Shown here: positions 29,872 to 39,133 of the stretch, in pieces
How positions within the stretch are numbered: the first letter of the stretch is position 1
How the letters are laid out: every line of letters begins with the position of its first letter
Assembly: GCF_947387495.1 (NCBI RefSeq)
Contig: NZ_CANDNU010000002.1
Coordinates: forward strand, 1 to 64,000
Reading direction: 5' to 3'
Source: Limosilactobacillus difficilis
GTDB lineage: Bacteria > Bacillota > Bacilli > Lactobacillales > Lactobacillaceae
Length of the DNA stretch: 64,000 nt
Made by a program: the position numbers and the translations under genes
The notes under the pieces: model-generated
Told to the model about the DNA's origin: nothing
What the model saw: the letters and a program-made list of their open reading frames with translations, nothing else
Database searches by the model: none

Positions 29872-29947
29872 TATTCTCACTCCCCTTGCTTAACTCACCC
29901 TTATTTTAGCATGGCGCTACCTTGCGAAGACATTTTTTAACTCCATC

Positions 29948-30004
29948 TTAATAAAGAAGTGACCAGTTGAACAGCAAACGCTCTGACACTAGTCACTTCT
30001 TTAA
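29948..30004 (-). terminator. Terminator after prs
   Basis: A stem AAAGAAGTGAC / GTCACTTCTTT encloses a large, partly paired loop. It is palindromic enough to act on either strand and lies just after the prs stop. Confidence 0.6.
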
Positions 30005-30009
30005 AATTA

Positions 30010-30996
30010 TTAATTTTCGTCAGCCATCTGGGTGAAACGATTCTTAAAAAGCGGACTCACTGGCCGATTTTCGTTAATCCGCTTGATAGCTGAACCTAAT
30101 AGTGGACCAACTGAAACTTGCTTGATCTTAGGCAGTTGCTTTTCTTTTGGCAACTGGATCGAGTCAGTTACAACGACTTCTTTCAACGGCGACTTAGCGA
30201 GCCGTTCGATGGCTGGTCCCGAGAAGACGGCGTGGGTAGCGGCCGCATAAACTTCACTGGCGCCTTGGTCAATCAATGCCTGGGCCCCTAACGTGATGGT
30301 TCCAGCCGTATCGATCATGTCGTCGAGCATGATACATTTCTTGCCCTTCACATCACCGATGATGTTCATAATCTGGGCAACATTAGCCTTTGGCCGCCGC
30401 TTATCGATAATCGCAATCGGAGCTTTCAAGAACTCGGCTAAGCGCCGGGCTCGCGTCACCCCACCGTGGTCTGGTGAAATGACCACCGCGTCCTTGGCAA
30501 CACCCTGGTCAATAAAGTAATCAGCCAGTAACGGGGCCCCCATCAGGTGATCAACGGGGATATCAAAGAAACCTTGAATCTGAGCAGCGTGCAGGTCAAG
30601 GGCCAATACCCGGTCCGCGCCAGCGTTCTGGATCATATTTGCCACTAACTTGGCCGTAATTGGTTCCCGCGAGCGGGTCTTGCGGTCTTGACGGGCGTAG
30701 CCGTAGTATGGCATCACAACATTGATCGAATGAGCCGAAGCACGACGCAAAGCATCGATCATAATCAGCAATTCCATCAAGTTGTCATTGACCGGTGCTG
30801 AGGTCGATTGGATGACATAAACATTGTCACCACGAATACTCTCTTCGATGTTGATTTGAATTTCACCATCGCTAAAACGGTCAACCGAAACCTTACCAAG
30901 CTGAACCCCGACGGCATCGGCAATCTTTTGTGCCAAAGGACGATTGGAATTCAGAGCAAAAATCTTGAGACGGTCATCAAAATATCGTTGTTTCAT
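30010..30996 (-). CDS. prs: Ribose-phosphate pyrophosphokinase
   Basis: A 328-residue enzyme making PRPP from ribose-5-phosphate and ATP for nucleotide, His and Trp synthesis. Family motifs [30 protein letters not shown] and the PRPP-binding [13 protein letters not shown] are intact. I start it at MKQRYFDD, five bases after GGAGG. It is the last gene of purR-glmU-prs, a common Bacilli order. Confidence 0.97.
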   Translation of the reverse strand: MKQRYFDDRLKIFALNSNRPLAQKIADAVGVQLGKVSVDRFSDGEIQINIEESIRGDNVYVIQSTSAPVNDNLMELLIMIDALRRASAHSINVVMPYYGYARQDRKTRSREPITAKLVANMIQNAGADRVLALDLHAAQIQGFFDIPVDHLMGAPLLADYFIDQGVAKDAVVISPDHGGVTRARRLAEFLKAPIAIIDKRRPKANVAQIMNIIGDVKGKKCIMLDDMIDTAGTITLGAQALIDQGASEVYAAATHAVFSGPAIERLAKSPLKEVVVTDSIQLPKEKQLPKIKQVSVGPLLGSAIKRINENRPVSPLFKNRFTQMADEN

Positions 30997-31065
30997 CGGG
31001 TCCTCCAAAAAAATCATAAAGCCTACAGCTCTAATGATAGGGACAAATCAGGTAAAAAGTAACGC

Positions 31066-32433
31066 CTACCAAGGAAGTTTTTTGGCATAGTTAGGCTTAT
31101 TGGTCTGCCGTTGACGCGCAATCGCCATATCAAAGCGTTCCGTCGAATCCGTAATCGTCGAACCGGCGGCAATAAACGAATCCGCCGCAATATTAACTGG
31201 AGCAACCAAATTGGAGTTGCTGCCAATGAAAGCGTGATCACCAACGTTGGTATGGTGCTTCTTAGAGCCATCGTAATTGACAAAGACAACCCCGCAACCA
31301 ACGTTAATATTTTTGCCCAAGGTAGCGTTGCCGATATAGGTCAGATGCCCCACCTTGGTGCCGTCGCCGATGTAAGCTTTCTTTACTTCACAGAAGTTCC
31401 CAATGTGGACATTCTTGCCAATTTCGGCATTCGGCCGCAAGTGGCTGTTTGGACCAATGTCGCTACCGGTGTGCATCTCGGCTGATTCCAGGGTCGAAGA
31501 GGTGATCTTAACCCCATCATGGATCGTCGAACTAATGATCCGGGAACCAGAGCTGATGAAACAGTCACTGCCGATAGTCGTCCGACCCTTGATCACAACA
31601 CCGCCTTCGATGACGGTATCGCGGCCGATCTTGACTCCCGCGTCGATATAAGTCGTGGCAGGGTCGATCATCGAGACACCTTGTGCCATCAACTGCTTAT
31701 TGATCCGGGCCTGCATGATCTTGTTGGCCCGGGCCAGAGCAACCCGATCGTTAACCCCCATCGTTTCGTTGAAGTCATTGTCGCGGTAAGCCGTAACAAC
31801 TTCGCCCTGCTGTTTCATGATGGCGATGACGTCGGTCAGGTAGTATTCGCCCTGAGCGTTGTCGTTATTGATCTTCTTCAGGGCTTGGAAGAGCTTGCGG
31901 TTATCAAAGCAGTACACCCCGGTATTGATTTCCTTGATTGCCTGCTCTTCTTTGCTAGCATCCTTTTGTTCGACAATCCGTTCGACAATTCCTACGTCAT
32001 TGCGGATGATCCGCCCATAGCCCGTCGGGTCAGGAGCCACAGAGGTCAAAATCGTCGCTGCCGCGTGCCGTTGCTCGTGGTACTCAAAGAGGTGGTTGAA
32101 AGTTTCAGCAGTAAAAAGCGGGGTGTCCCCACTGACAACCAGCGTTTCGCCATCCGAACTGCCCAGCAGATCCTCAGTCTGCATTACCGCATGACCAGTC
32201 CCCAATTGCTGCTGTTGCAAGGCAAAACTCGTCCGCGATCCCAGCGTCTCTTTGACCGTGTCAGCACCGAAACCGACAACCGTCACAATATTATCAATGT
32301 GGGCCTTTCCTAACTGGTTGACAACGTGTTCCACCATCGTCCGTCCACAGACTTGGTGCAAGACCTTGTAGAGTTTCGACTTCATTCGCGTGCCTTTGCC
32401 GGCCGCTAACACAATTGCGTTTCTTTTAGCCAT
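31066..32433 (-). CDS. glmU: Bifunctional GlmU
   Basis: A 455-residue enzyme with an N-terminal uridyltransferase domain ([11 protein letters not shown] motif) and a C-terminal left-handed beta-helix acetyltransferase of hexapeptide repeats. It converts GlcN-1-P through GlcNAc-1-P to UDP-GlcNAc, the substrate of MurA. Length is standard. It sits between purR and prs. Confidence 0.98.
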   Translation of the reverse strand: MAKRNAIVLAAGKGTRMKSKLYKVLHQVCGRTMVEHVVNQLGKAHIDNIVTVVGFGADTVKETLGSRTSFALQQQQLGTGHAVMQTEDLLGSSDGETLVVSGDTPLFTAETFNHLFEYHEQRHAAATILTSVAPDPTGYGRIIRNDVGIVERIVEQKDASKEEQAIKEINTGVYCFDNRKLFQALKKINNDNAQGEYYLTDVIAIMKQQGEVVTAYRDNDFNETMGVNDRVALARANKIMQARINKQLMAQGVSMIDPATTYIDAGVKIGRDTVIEGGVVIKGRTTIGSDCFISSGSRIISSTIHDGVKITSSTLESAEMHTGSDIGPNSHLRPNAEIGKNVHIGNFCEVKKAYIGDGTKVGHLTYIGNATLGKNINVGCGVVFVNYDGSKKHHTNVGDHAFIGSNSNLVAPVNIAADSFIAAGSTITDSTERFDMAIARQRQTNKPNYAKKLPW

Positions 32434-32450
32434 TTTTATGCTTCCTTCTC

Positions 32451-33281
32451 TTAATCATCAAAAACCGTTGTCATGTAACTACCTGGTTTTGCCACCAGTT
32501 TACTCCCGTTTTCCGCGGCCGTGTTAACTTTAATCAGCGATGTGCAATTTTCGACCAACCGCTGGCCGTCAAACTGCCCTTCAGCAAAAACGGTCATCCC
32601 GGCCAGGTGGGCTCCGAATTCCTTAATCAATGAGCACATCCCGTTGAGGGTGCCGCCACCCTTCATAAAGTCATCAACGACCACAACATGGGCACCAGCT
32701 GACAGCGTCCGCCGCGACAGCTCCATCTTTTTGATTCGCTGTGACGAACCAGAAACATAGTTGACGCTGACCGTCGAACCTTCCGTGATGTGGGAACTAT
32801 TACGAACAATCACGAAGGGCCGATTGAGATACATGGCCACACTTTGGGCAATCGGAATCCCCTTGGTTTCGACCGTCATCACAACGTCCACGTCTGTATC
32901 AACATATTGAGTGGCAATCAATTGACCGACTGATCGCAGAATATCCGGCCGTCCCAGCAAATCAGAGAGGTAAACGTAACCACCCGGTAGCAAACGACTA
33001 TCATCCGCAACCGCGTCCACCAACTGAGCAATCAGTTGTTCCGCATTTTCCTTTGAATACATCGGGGTGTAACGGGCCCCGCCGGAAGCACCCGGCAAAG
33101 TCTCCAAGCGGCCAATCCCATGATCGGCAAAGGTCTTGCGAATAATGCTTAAATCTTCACTAATCGACGACTTGGCAGAATCAAAACGTTCCCCGAAAAA
33201 TTTCAGGGAAACGAGCTGCCGGGGATGTTCCATTAAGTAGTGGGTCATATCGACCAAACGATTACTACGTCGAACTTTCAT
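32451..33281 (-). CDS. purR: Pur operon regulator PurR
   Basis: A 276-residue regulator: winged-helix N-terminus ([19 protein letters not shown]) joined to a phosphoribosyltransferase-like domain with the PRPP-binding loop [12 protein letters not shown]. In Bacillus it represses and in Lactococcus it activates purine genes, sensing PRPP. Start ATG 33281 follows GAGG. A PurBox lies in its own promoter region, suggesting autoregulation. It is next to prs, which makes its effector. Confidence 0.95.
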   Translation of the reverse strand: MKVRRSNRLVDMTHYLMEHPRQLVSLKFFGERFDSAKSSISEDLSIIRKTFADHGIGRLETLPGASGGARYTPMYSKENAEQLIAQLVDAVADDSRLLPGGYVYLSDLLGRPDILRSVGQLIATQYVDTDVDVVMTVETKGIPIAQSVAMYLNRPFVIVRNSSHITEGSTVSVNYVSGSSQRIKKMELSRRTLSAGAHVVVVDDFMKGGGTLNGMCSLIKEFGAHLAGMTVFAEGQFDGQRLVENCTSLIKVNTAAENGSKLVAKPGSYMTTVFDD

Positions 33282-33334
33282 CTTTCTACCTCTTTTTTCG
33301 TGTATCTGAACAATCACCGCCTAATAATAACACA

Positions 33335-33348
33335 AACGTTCGGATTTT
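33335..33348 (-). promoter_or_regulatory. PurBox upstream of purR
   Basis: Minus strand AAAATCCGAACGTT closely matches the Gram-positive PurBox AWWWCCGAACWWT. It lies directly upstream of an extended -10 (TGTTATTAT), about 55 bases before the purR start. Confidence 0.6.
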
Positions 33349-33377
33349 ACTAGAAAAATTGGTCCTTACCCAACCTT

Positions 33378-34172
33378 TTATTGCTTATCCCGCCAACGGT
33401 AGCCGAGTGCGCTAGCATAGATCAAAACCTCGATAGCGGCGATGAAAAAACTCACCGGCCAGTTAGTAAGGTAACCTAAATAGAGTCCCAGCCAAGTTCC
33501 CAATAGGGCAAAAAGAACTGCTAACAGCATCATCTTGGCCACCCCGTGGGTAAAATACTTGGCACTGGCTGCCGGCAAAGTCAGCAAAATAAAGATCAGC
33601 AGCGAACCGACGATCTGAGCGGCCACGCTGACCGACAACGCGATCAATAGCAGAAAGGCAATCGAAATCCCCAGACCGCTCACTCCATTTACCTGCGCCC
33701 CCACCGCGTCAAAGGAATCGAACTTCAGCCAACGATAAATCAGAGCGACGACTCCTAACACCAACAGTGAAAGAAGGGTTAACTGGTGCACTTCCCCACG
33801 GCTAATCCCGACGACACTGCCGAATAAAATGCTCGTCGCCGAGCTAGCGCTTTGGTTACTCAGCGAAAGGAAAAGAATCCCCAGGCCGATAAAAAGAGCC
33901 GAAACTGCACTGATGACTGACTCCCGTCGCGATTCATCACTGCTGAATTGCCCCACCAGAACCGAACTCAGCATCGTATACAAAAGCATCCCCAGCAATG
34001 GCGACCAGCCGACAAAAGTCGCGAAGGCGGCGCCCGCAAACCCAATTTCCGAAAGGGTGTGGGTCAAAAAAGACATGTTGCGAGCGACGACGAAAACACC
34101 GATCACCCCGCTGACAATCGCAATCATCGTACTGGCCACAAAGGCGTGGCGCATAAAACTCAAGGCAAACAT
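33378..34172 (-). CDS. znuB: Metal (zinc/manganese) ABC transporter permease
   Basis: A 264-residue membrane protein of the ABC-3 family with about eight hydrophobic segments. It shares one base with the end of the ATPase gene and follows the binding protein, completing a metal import system of the ZnuABC/AdcABC type. Metal specificity cannot be read from the permease. Confidence 0.92.
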   Translation of the reverse strand: MFALSFMRHAFVASTMIAIVSGVIGVFVVARNMSFLTHTLSEIGFAGAAFATFVGWSPLLGMLLYTMLSSVLVGQFSSDESRRESVISAVSALFIGLGILFLSLSNQSASSATSILFGSVVGISRGEVHQLTLLSLLVLGVVALIYRWLKFDSFDAVGAQVNGVSGLGISIAFLLLIALSVSVAAQIVGSLLIFILLTLPAASAKYFTHGVAKMMLLAVLFALLGTWLGLYLGYLTNWPVSFFIAAIEVLIYASALGYRWRDKQ

Positions 34173-34843
34173 CAGTCATCCTCCTCTAACTCACTGGGAA
34201 AGTCATTGATCGGCCCCTGGCTAAAACGGCCACCCGGTTCAAGATGCAAATAACGATTGCCATAACGCTTCGCCAATTCCCAGTCGTGGGTCACAAAGAG
34301 AACACTCAAGTTCTGTTGCTGAAACTTGGCGACCAGATCCAGCAGTTCGAATTTAATATCGTTGTCCAGGCTGGCCGTGGACTCATCCATAATCAACAAC
34401 TGTGGCTGGTTCAAGAGGGCCTGCGCCAGGTAAGCGCGCTGTTTTTCACCGCCCGAGGCCAGTCCCAGCGGCCGGTCGGCGATGGCTGTCAGTGAGGTTG
34501 CCGCCAAAATCTGGCGCAGCTGTTGCCGCTCGGCTCGGTTCAACCAGGGGCGGATCGTTCGTGGCAAGTTGAGGGCCACAAAATCAGCGATGGATAAGGG
34601 GTATTCCGCGTCCAGGTTGCGGAATTGCGGCACGTAACCGATCCGTAATCCCGCTTGCCGATGCACTTCACCTGCGGCCGGCTTTTTAATCCCCAACAGG
34701 GCCTTGACGAGGGTAGTTTTCCCAACCCCATTTTCACCGATCAGAACCAAAAAGTCGCCCTCATTAATGGCAAAGCTCAGATCGCTCACAATAGTCCGCC
34801 GTCCGTAGCGCAATGTTAAATTGTTGACGTCAATGATTGAGAT
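34172..34843 (-). CDS. znuC: Metal ABC transporter ATPase, non-canonical start
   Basis: About 223 residues. Walker A is GENGVGKTT, the signature LASGGEKQRAYLAQAL, Walker B LLIMDEST. Family members begin 'xxIIDVNNLTLRYG', and those residues are encoded upstream of the first conventional start (TTG 34813). The only good ribosome binding site (GGAGGAG, in the 3' end of znuA) points to ATC 34843 or ATT 34834; no ATG/GTG/TTG is in frame there. Start is uncertain: ATC or ATT, or a shortened protein from TTG 34813. Confidence 0.9.
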   Translation of the reverse strand: MSIIDVNNLTLRYGRRTIVSDLSFAINEGDFLVLIGENGVGKTTLVKALLGIKKPAAGEVHRQAGLRIGYVPQFRNLDAEYPLSIADFVALNLPRTIRPWLNRAERQQLRQILAATSLTAIADRPLGLASGGEKQRAYLAQALLNQPQLLIMDESTASLDNDIKFELLDLVAKFQQQNLSVLFVTHDWELAKRYGNRYLHLEPGGRFSQGPINDFPSELEEDD

Positions 34844-35762
34844 TGCTATTCTCCTCCGTTTGAATTTTAATCAGCTGACGGTACTGCCGCCGCATCCATT
34901 CGACATAATTTTCCTTATTCGGTTGGGCTTCGCTGACCCGTAAAATCGGCACCTTTTCCCTGCGGGCCAGTTTCGTCAAATTATTAATCATCCGGTCGCT
35001 TGTCTGTGAATTTTCCACCAAAAAGGCAATTTTGTGCTGGCGCAGATCGTCCTGGAGCCGTTTAATATCGGCTGGCGAGGGATCATTGCCATCTTCGACC
35101 GCTTTGGCAAAGTGACGGTCGTTGATCTGGTAACCCAAATTTTCAAGGGCATAGTCAAAGACCGGCTCCGTAACGTCAACTTGCTGCTGAGCCGAATGGG
35201 CGGCGTTGGCCTTGGCCCGGGCAATCTCCTTGTTGAGTTTCTCTTGCGATCGCCGGTAAACCACCGCTCGCGCCCGGTAGTAATCGGCATGTCGAGGGTC
35301 GAGTCGGGCGTAACGTTTTGCCAAGATGGTTGCCAGGTCAGGCATCGTCTTCGGACGATACCACACGTGCTCATTACTCCCCGCTTTTTTGCCGGCAACT
35401 TGACGAGCAACGTTAATGACCGTCTGGTGTTCGTCATTTCCGGCTACGAGCTGGCTCAGCCACTGGTCGTAGCCAAGTCCATTTTCAATGACGACATTGG
35501 CTCGAGCAACCTGCTCTGCTTGCGAGGTGGATGGTTGAAAGTCATGGGGATCAACAGCCGTCCCGTTGATAATCGACGTCACCTGGCCGTACTTGCCGGC
35601 CACCGCCCGTGCCGCTTCTCCGTAAAAATTCAGACTCGTTACGACCCGAATCGGTCGTGACCGCTGCTGGCGCGGTTGCCAACCGGTCAGTATCAGCACC
35701 AAGATGACTGCAAGAGCCGCTGTCAAACTGGCAACGCCGATAATAAAGTTGCGATTTTTCAA
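34830..35762 (-). CDS. znuA: Metal ABC transporter substrate-binding protein
   Basis: A 310-residue cluster 9 (Zn/Mn) solute-binding protein. Likely metal ligands are in DPHDFQPS, NEHVWYRP and LVENSQTSDR. It lacks the His-rich loop of many zinc-specific proteins. The N-terminus is an uncleaved-looking hydrophobic segment (FIIGVASLTAALAVILVLIL) with no lipobox Cys, so it is probably membrane-anchored. I start it at TTG 35762 with GAGGAG six bases upstream; the frame extends further but without a site. It follows ispE closely. Confidence 0.9.
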   Translation of the reverse strand: MKNRNFIIGVASLTAALAVILVLILTGWQPRQQRSRPIRVVTSLNFYGEAARAVAGKYGQVTSIINGTAVDPHDFQPSTSQAEQVARANVVIENGLGYDQWLSQLVAGNDEHQTVINVARQVAGKKAGSNEHVWYRPKTMPDLATILAKRYARLDPRHADYYRARAVVYRRSQEKLNKEIARAKANAAHSAQQQVDVTEPVFDYALENLGYQINDRHFAKAVEDGNDPSPADIKRLQDDLRQHKIAFLVENSQTSDRMINNLTKLARREKVPILRVSEAQPNKENYVEWMRRQYRQLIKIQTEENSNLNH

Positions 35763-35827
35763 ATTAAACTCCTCATTGAAAAAGCGCGAACGGCCCTTTA
35801 CGGTAACCTCTTCGCACTCTATCAGTC

Positions 35828-36679
35828 TTATAGCAACATAATTCGGTAAACCTCCCGGCAAAAGCCCCGAAGACCATTTTCCAGGCGCTTAGCACGGGAT
35901 TCATTGTGACATAGGGCAAACATCGTCGGCCCGGTCCCACTCATCTGAGCGGCATCCGCCCCCAGTTTGATCATCTGGCTCTTAATCCGCTTGATCTGCG
36001 GAAACTCAGCCGCTGTCAGCGGTTCCAAGACATTGCCCATGTATTGAAAGCTCGCCGGCCAGTCGCCCTGCCGAATAGCGGCCACCAAAGCATCGGTCTG
36101 CAAGTGTTCCAGCTTCTCGTAGTTGATCTGTCGCAAAATTCGTGGCGTCGACACACTGATTTTCTGCTTGGCAATCACTGCCCAATAATGGGGAAAAGCC
36201 GGCAATACCTCAACCTGCTCCCCGTGGCCAGTGACCCGAGCTGTCGTCCCGTAAACGCAGTAGGGAACGTCCGAATCGATCGACAGCGACAACTGGGCCA
36301 GTTCGCTTTGCCGCAAGCCGAGACGCCAAACCTTGTTAAGAGCGCGCAAAACAGCCGCCGCATCACTCGAGCCTCCGCCCAAACCGGCGGCGACGGGAAT
36401 ATGTTTGCGAATCCGGATCGTCACGCCCTCAGTAATATGAAAGCGGGATTTCAAGATGTGGGCCGCCTGAAAAGCCAGGTTGCGCTGATCATTGGGCAGA
36501 TAGCAACTATCCGTATAGACCTTAATAGTCTGGGGGCGAGCATGGGTTTCGACCGTCACGTAGTCGGCCAGGTCGACCGACGCCATGACCATGTCCCATT
36601 TGGGCAGACCGTCTAAATAACGCATCGGCGTGTCCAAAGCCAGGTTGATCTTTGCCGGCGCTTTTTCGTGAATAATCAT
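35828..36679 (-). CDS. ispE: 4-diphosphocytidyl-2-C-methyl-D-erythritol kinase
   Basis: A 283-residue GHMP kinase with the ATP-binding motif VPVAAGLGGGSSDAAAVL and a C-terminal GTGPTMFALC segment. IspE is a MEP-pathway enzyme; in lactobacilli using the mevalonate pathway (mvaA is present at 44.6 kb) an ispE copy is often kept without the rest of the MEP pathway, so its actual role is unclear. It has its own promoter. Confidence 0.94.
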   Translation of the reverse strand: MIIHEKAPAKINLALDTPMRYLDGLPKWDMVMASVDLADYVTVETHARPQTIKVYTDSCYLPNDQRNLAFQAAHILKSRFHITEGVTIRIRKHIPVAAGLGGGSSDAAAVLRALNKVWRLGLRQSELAQLSLSIDSDVPYCVYGTTARVTGHGEQVEVLPAFPHYWAVIAKQKISVSTPRILRQINYEKLEHLQTDALVAAIRQGDWPASFQYMGNVLEPLTAAEFPQIKRIKSQMIKLGADAAQMSGTGPTMFALCHNESRAKRLENGLRGFCREVYRIMLL

Positions 36680-36710
36680 TAATCAGCCCCCCTCTCGTAT
36701 TTTTTTATTA

Positions 36711-36740
36711 ATTATACTAAGAGGACGCTCCTGCTTTCAA
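36711..36740 (-). promoter_or_regulatory. ispE promoter
   Basis: Minus strand TTGAAA, 18 bases, TATAAT, about 32 bases before the ispE start. Confidence 0.7.
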
Positions 36741-36771
36741 CTGACCATCAAAATGTCATAGTCAAGACAAC

Positions 36772-36822
36772 AATGGCCTCTAATATTCGTCAAAAGCCGA
36801 ACACTAGAGGCCTCTTATTACT
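36772..36822 (-). terminator. Terminator after ksgA
   Basis: An inverted repeat (minus strand AAGAGGCCTCTAG...AGAGGCCATT) between ksgA and ispE. It lies where a Veg gene is found in many relatives; no Veg-like frame is visible. Confidence 0.5.
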
Positions 36823-36877
36823 CACCGGGCGTGATTGCCCGCCAGAAATGCTTTCTCACGCCTATATTTAATAACTA

Positions 36878-37753
36878 TCAGAGCCAACCCGCCTCAGCCA
36901 GCGCGTTGGTTAGGGCGCTAAACTGGGCAATGGTTAGCTGTTCCGGCCGCACCTGTGGATCAATACCCAAGTCGTTGAGCACCGGCAGAAAGTCACTCTT
37001 CTTTCCCAACAGGGCCCGCAAGTTATTGCGCAGACTCTTGCGCCGGTGGGCAAAACAGCCCCGCACCACCCGGAAAAATAAGCGATCCGATACCGGTTGG
37101 GGCTGTATTTCCCCCGATCGCGGTGTCAGAAGCACAATCGCTGAATCAACGTTGGGCTGGGGCACGAAGGCGTGCCGTGAGACCCCGAAGGCAAGCCGGG
37201 CTTGCATCCGGTATTGAACCGCGACGGTCAAGGTCCCATATGCTTTCGTACCAGGAACGGCCGTCAACCTGTCGGCAACTTCGCGCTGCATCATCACACA
37301 AATCACGTCCCAGTGCACTGGTGTCGACAAGAGATGAATGAGGATCGGACTGGTGATGTAATATGGGAGGTTGGCAACGACCTTGATGGGCTTGTTAGGA
37401 TCCTTGAACTCGCTTTTGATCAGTGCTGGCAGGTCAGCTTTCATAACGTCCTGCTCCTTGATCGTCACGTTATGGTAAGCCGCCAAAAGATTCTGGAGAA
37501 CTGGAATCAGCGTGCTGTCAATTTCCAAAGCGAGAACCTGCCCCGCTCGTTTGGCCAGCTGCTCTGTCAATGCACCAAGGCCGGGGCCAATTTCAATCAC
37601 GTTATCGTCCTTCGTAATTTCTGCGGCATCAACAATGTGCTGGAGGACGTGAAGATCAGTCAAAAAATTCTGGCCGTAGCCCTTTTTAGCATGGAGGCCA
37701 TACTTCTTCATGATTGCCCGCGTTCGACTGAGCTTACCGATCGATTCCGCCAT
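36878..37753 (-). CDS. rsmA: 16S rRNA dimethyladenosine transferase
   Basis: A 291-residue SAM-dependent enzyme (KsgA) that dimethylates A1518 and A1519 of 16S rRNA late in 30S assembly. SAM motif [15 protein letters not shown] and catalytic [10 protein letters not shown] are clear. Start ATG 37753 follows GAGGAGGATCAGG. It overlaps the end of rnmV by 20 bases. Confidence 0.97.
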   Translation of the reverse strand: MAESIGKLSRTRAIMKKYGLHAKKGYGQNFLTDLHVLQHIVDAAEITKDDNVIEIGPGLGALTEQLAKRAGQVLALEIDSTLIPVLQNLLAAYHNVTIKEQDVMKADLPALIKSEFKDPNKPIKVVANLPYYITSPILIHLLSTPVHWDVICVMMQREVADRLTAVPGTKAYGTLTVAVQYRMQARLAFGVSRHAFVPQPNVDSAIVLLTPRSGEIQPQPVSDRLFFRVVRGCFAHRRKSLRNNLRALLGKKSDFLPVLNDLGIDPQVRPEQLTIAQFSALTNALAEAGWL

Positions 37754-38315
37754 CCTGATCCTCCTCATTAATGCTGTTCAGTGCCTGTGAAAAGTCCTGC
37801 CGGCTGATCTGAAACAGGTTCAACCGGTGCAGGAGCTGCTTGCCATTGCCGTAGCCGATTCCTAATTTCTGGCCCAATAATTCGCGACGCCGCCGTGCCG
37901 TTGGGGCGTTGACGAGATCAGCCTGGGCAAGATCACGATACGTAAATAACGGTGCTTTATCTGCCGGAGCTTCCGTATAGACGTTCGCTAGGGCCTGGCG
38001 AATCACTGCCGGGCTGGCGTGCTCAACCCCCAGGCTACCATGTGCGAGGGTCGGCACCCCTTGATCGCGCCGGATAAAGGCGTGTTTGGCACCTGGCACC
38101 GCTTGACTGATCATCTTGCGCAGGCGTTCCCCGTTAAAATCAGGATCGGTGAAAATGATTACCCCCCGCCGCGCTTGCAGCTTCTGCAGACGCTTCAGAT
38201 CGGCAGCTGATAGGGCTGACCCCCGCGTTTCGTAGGTGTCAGCCTGGACAGCTTTTTCAATTTGTTTGGTGTCATCCTTACCTTCGACAACGATAACTTC
38301 TTTAATCTTCTTCAT
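37734..38315 (-). CDS. rnmV: Ribonuclease M5
   Basis: A 193-residue Toprim-domain nuclease that matures 5S rRNA. Toprim motifs [14 protein letters not shown] and [14 protein letters not shown] are present. It overlaps tatD by 14 bases and rsmA by 20, within the conserved metG-tatD-rnmV-rsmA operon. Confidence 0.96.
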   Translation of the reverse strand: MKKIKEVIVVEGKDDTKQIEKAVQADTYETRGSALSAADLKRLQKLQARRGVIIFTDPDFNGERLRKMISQAVPGAKHAFIRRDQGVPTLAHGSLGVEHASPAVIRQALANVYTEAPADKAPLFTYRDLAQADLVNAPTARRRRELLGQKLGIGYGNGKQLLHRLNLFQISRQDFSQALNSINEEDQDGGIDR

Positions 38316-39090
38316 ACTGCTCCCTCACCGGAAACAATTCCCGGGCATTGCGAAACGACGTAGCGGCCACTTCTTCTGACGAACATCCCTTGAGTTTGGC
38401 CACGCCCTCAACTACGTAGCGGCTATAAGCGGGCTCGTTACGCTGACCCCGGTAAGGCTCGGGGGTCAGATAGGGCGCATCCGTTTCAACGAGCAAACGG
38501 TCCAGGGGCGTTTCTTTGACCGCCGCTTGAACATCAGCAGCGTTATGGAAAGTCGCCACCCCGCTATAAGAGACCTGCATCCCCAGTTCGAGAAAACGAT
38601 GCAGCCAAACAGTATCCCCGTTAAAACTGTGCATCACCCCGCCGAAATCTTCGACATGAGCTTGTTTTAACAAGCTGTATGTGTCAGCCAGGGCGTCCCG
38701 ACAGTGAACCGAAATCGGCAGGTGCATCCTTCTGGCAATCGCTAGCTGATCGGCAAAAACCCGCTGCTGAACGTCACGGGGCGAACTATCCCAGTGGTAA
38801 TCCAGGCCGATTTCTCCCAGGCTAACCACCTCGGGACGCTTGAGATCCTTGATCAACTGTTCGCGCTGCTGGGGACCAAAATTGCGGGAATCTTCGGGAT
38901 GCCAACCGATAATGGCATGAAGCTGCGGATAGTCATGTGCCAGTCGCAGCGCCCGCTCGTTCAATTTCTCGTTTGATCCGACCATATTCATCTCGACGAC
39001 GCCCAAGTGCTGCGCCCGGTTCAACCAAGCCGGCACATCATCATAAAAGTCGTCATCATTTAAGTGGGTGTGGGAATCATAAATCTTCAT
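38302..39090 (-). CDS. tatD: TatD family DNA exonuclease
   Basis: A 262-residue metal-dependent hydrolase. TatD motifs DSHTHLNDDDF (start), GEIGLDYHWDSS, HCRDA and VETDAPYLTPEPYRG are present. The ribosome binding site before ATG 39090 is weak. A longer frame runs back into metG; the MKIYDSHTH start fits the family. Confidence 0.93.
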   Translation of the reverse strand: MKIYDSHTHLNDDDFYDDVPAWLNRAQHLGVVEMNMVGSNEKLNERALRLAHDYPQLHAIIGWHPEDSRNFGPQQREQLIKDLKRPEVVSLGEIGLDYHWDSSPRDVQQRVFADQLAIARRMHLPISVHCRDALADTYSLLKQAHVEDFGGVMHSFNGDTVWLHRFLELGMQVSYSGVATFHNAADVQAAVKETPLDRLLVETDAPYLTPEPYRGQRNEPAYSRYVVEGVAKLKGCSSEEVAATSFRNARELFPVREQYEED

Positions 39091-39133
39091 GACCGGCCGA
39101 ACCGGGCTGATCGCCGCTTGATAATCAAAACCC

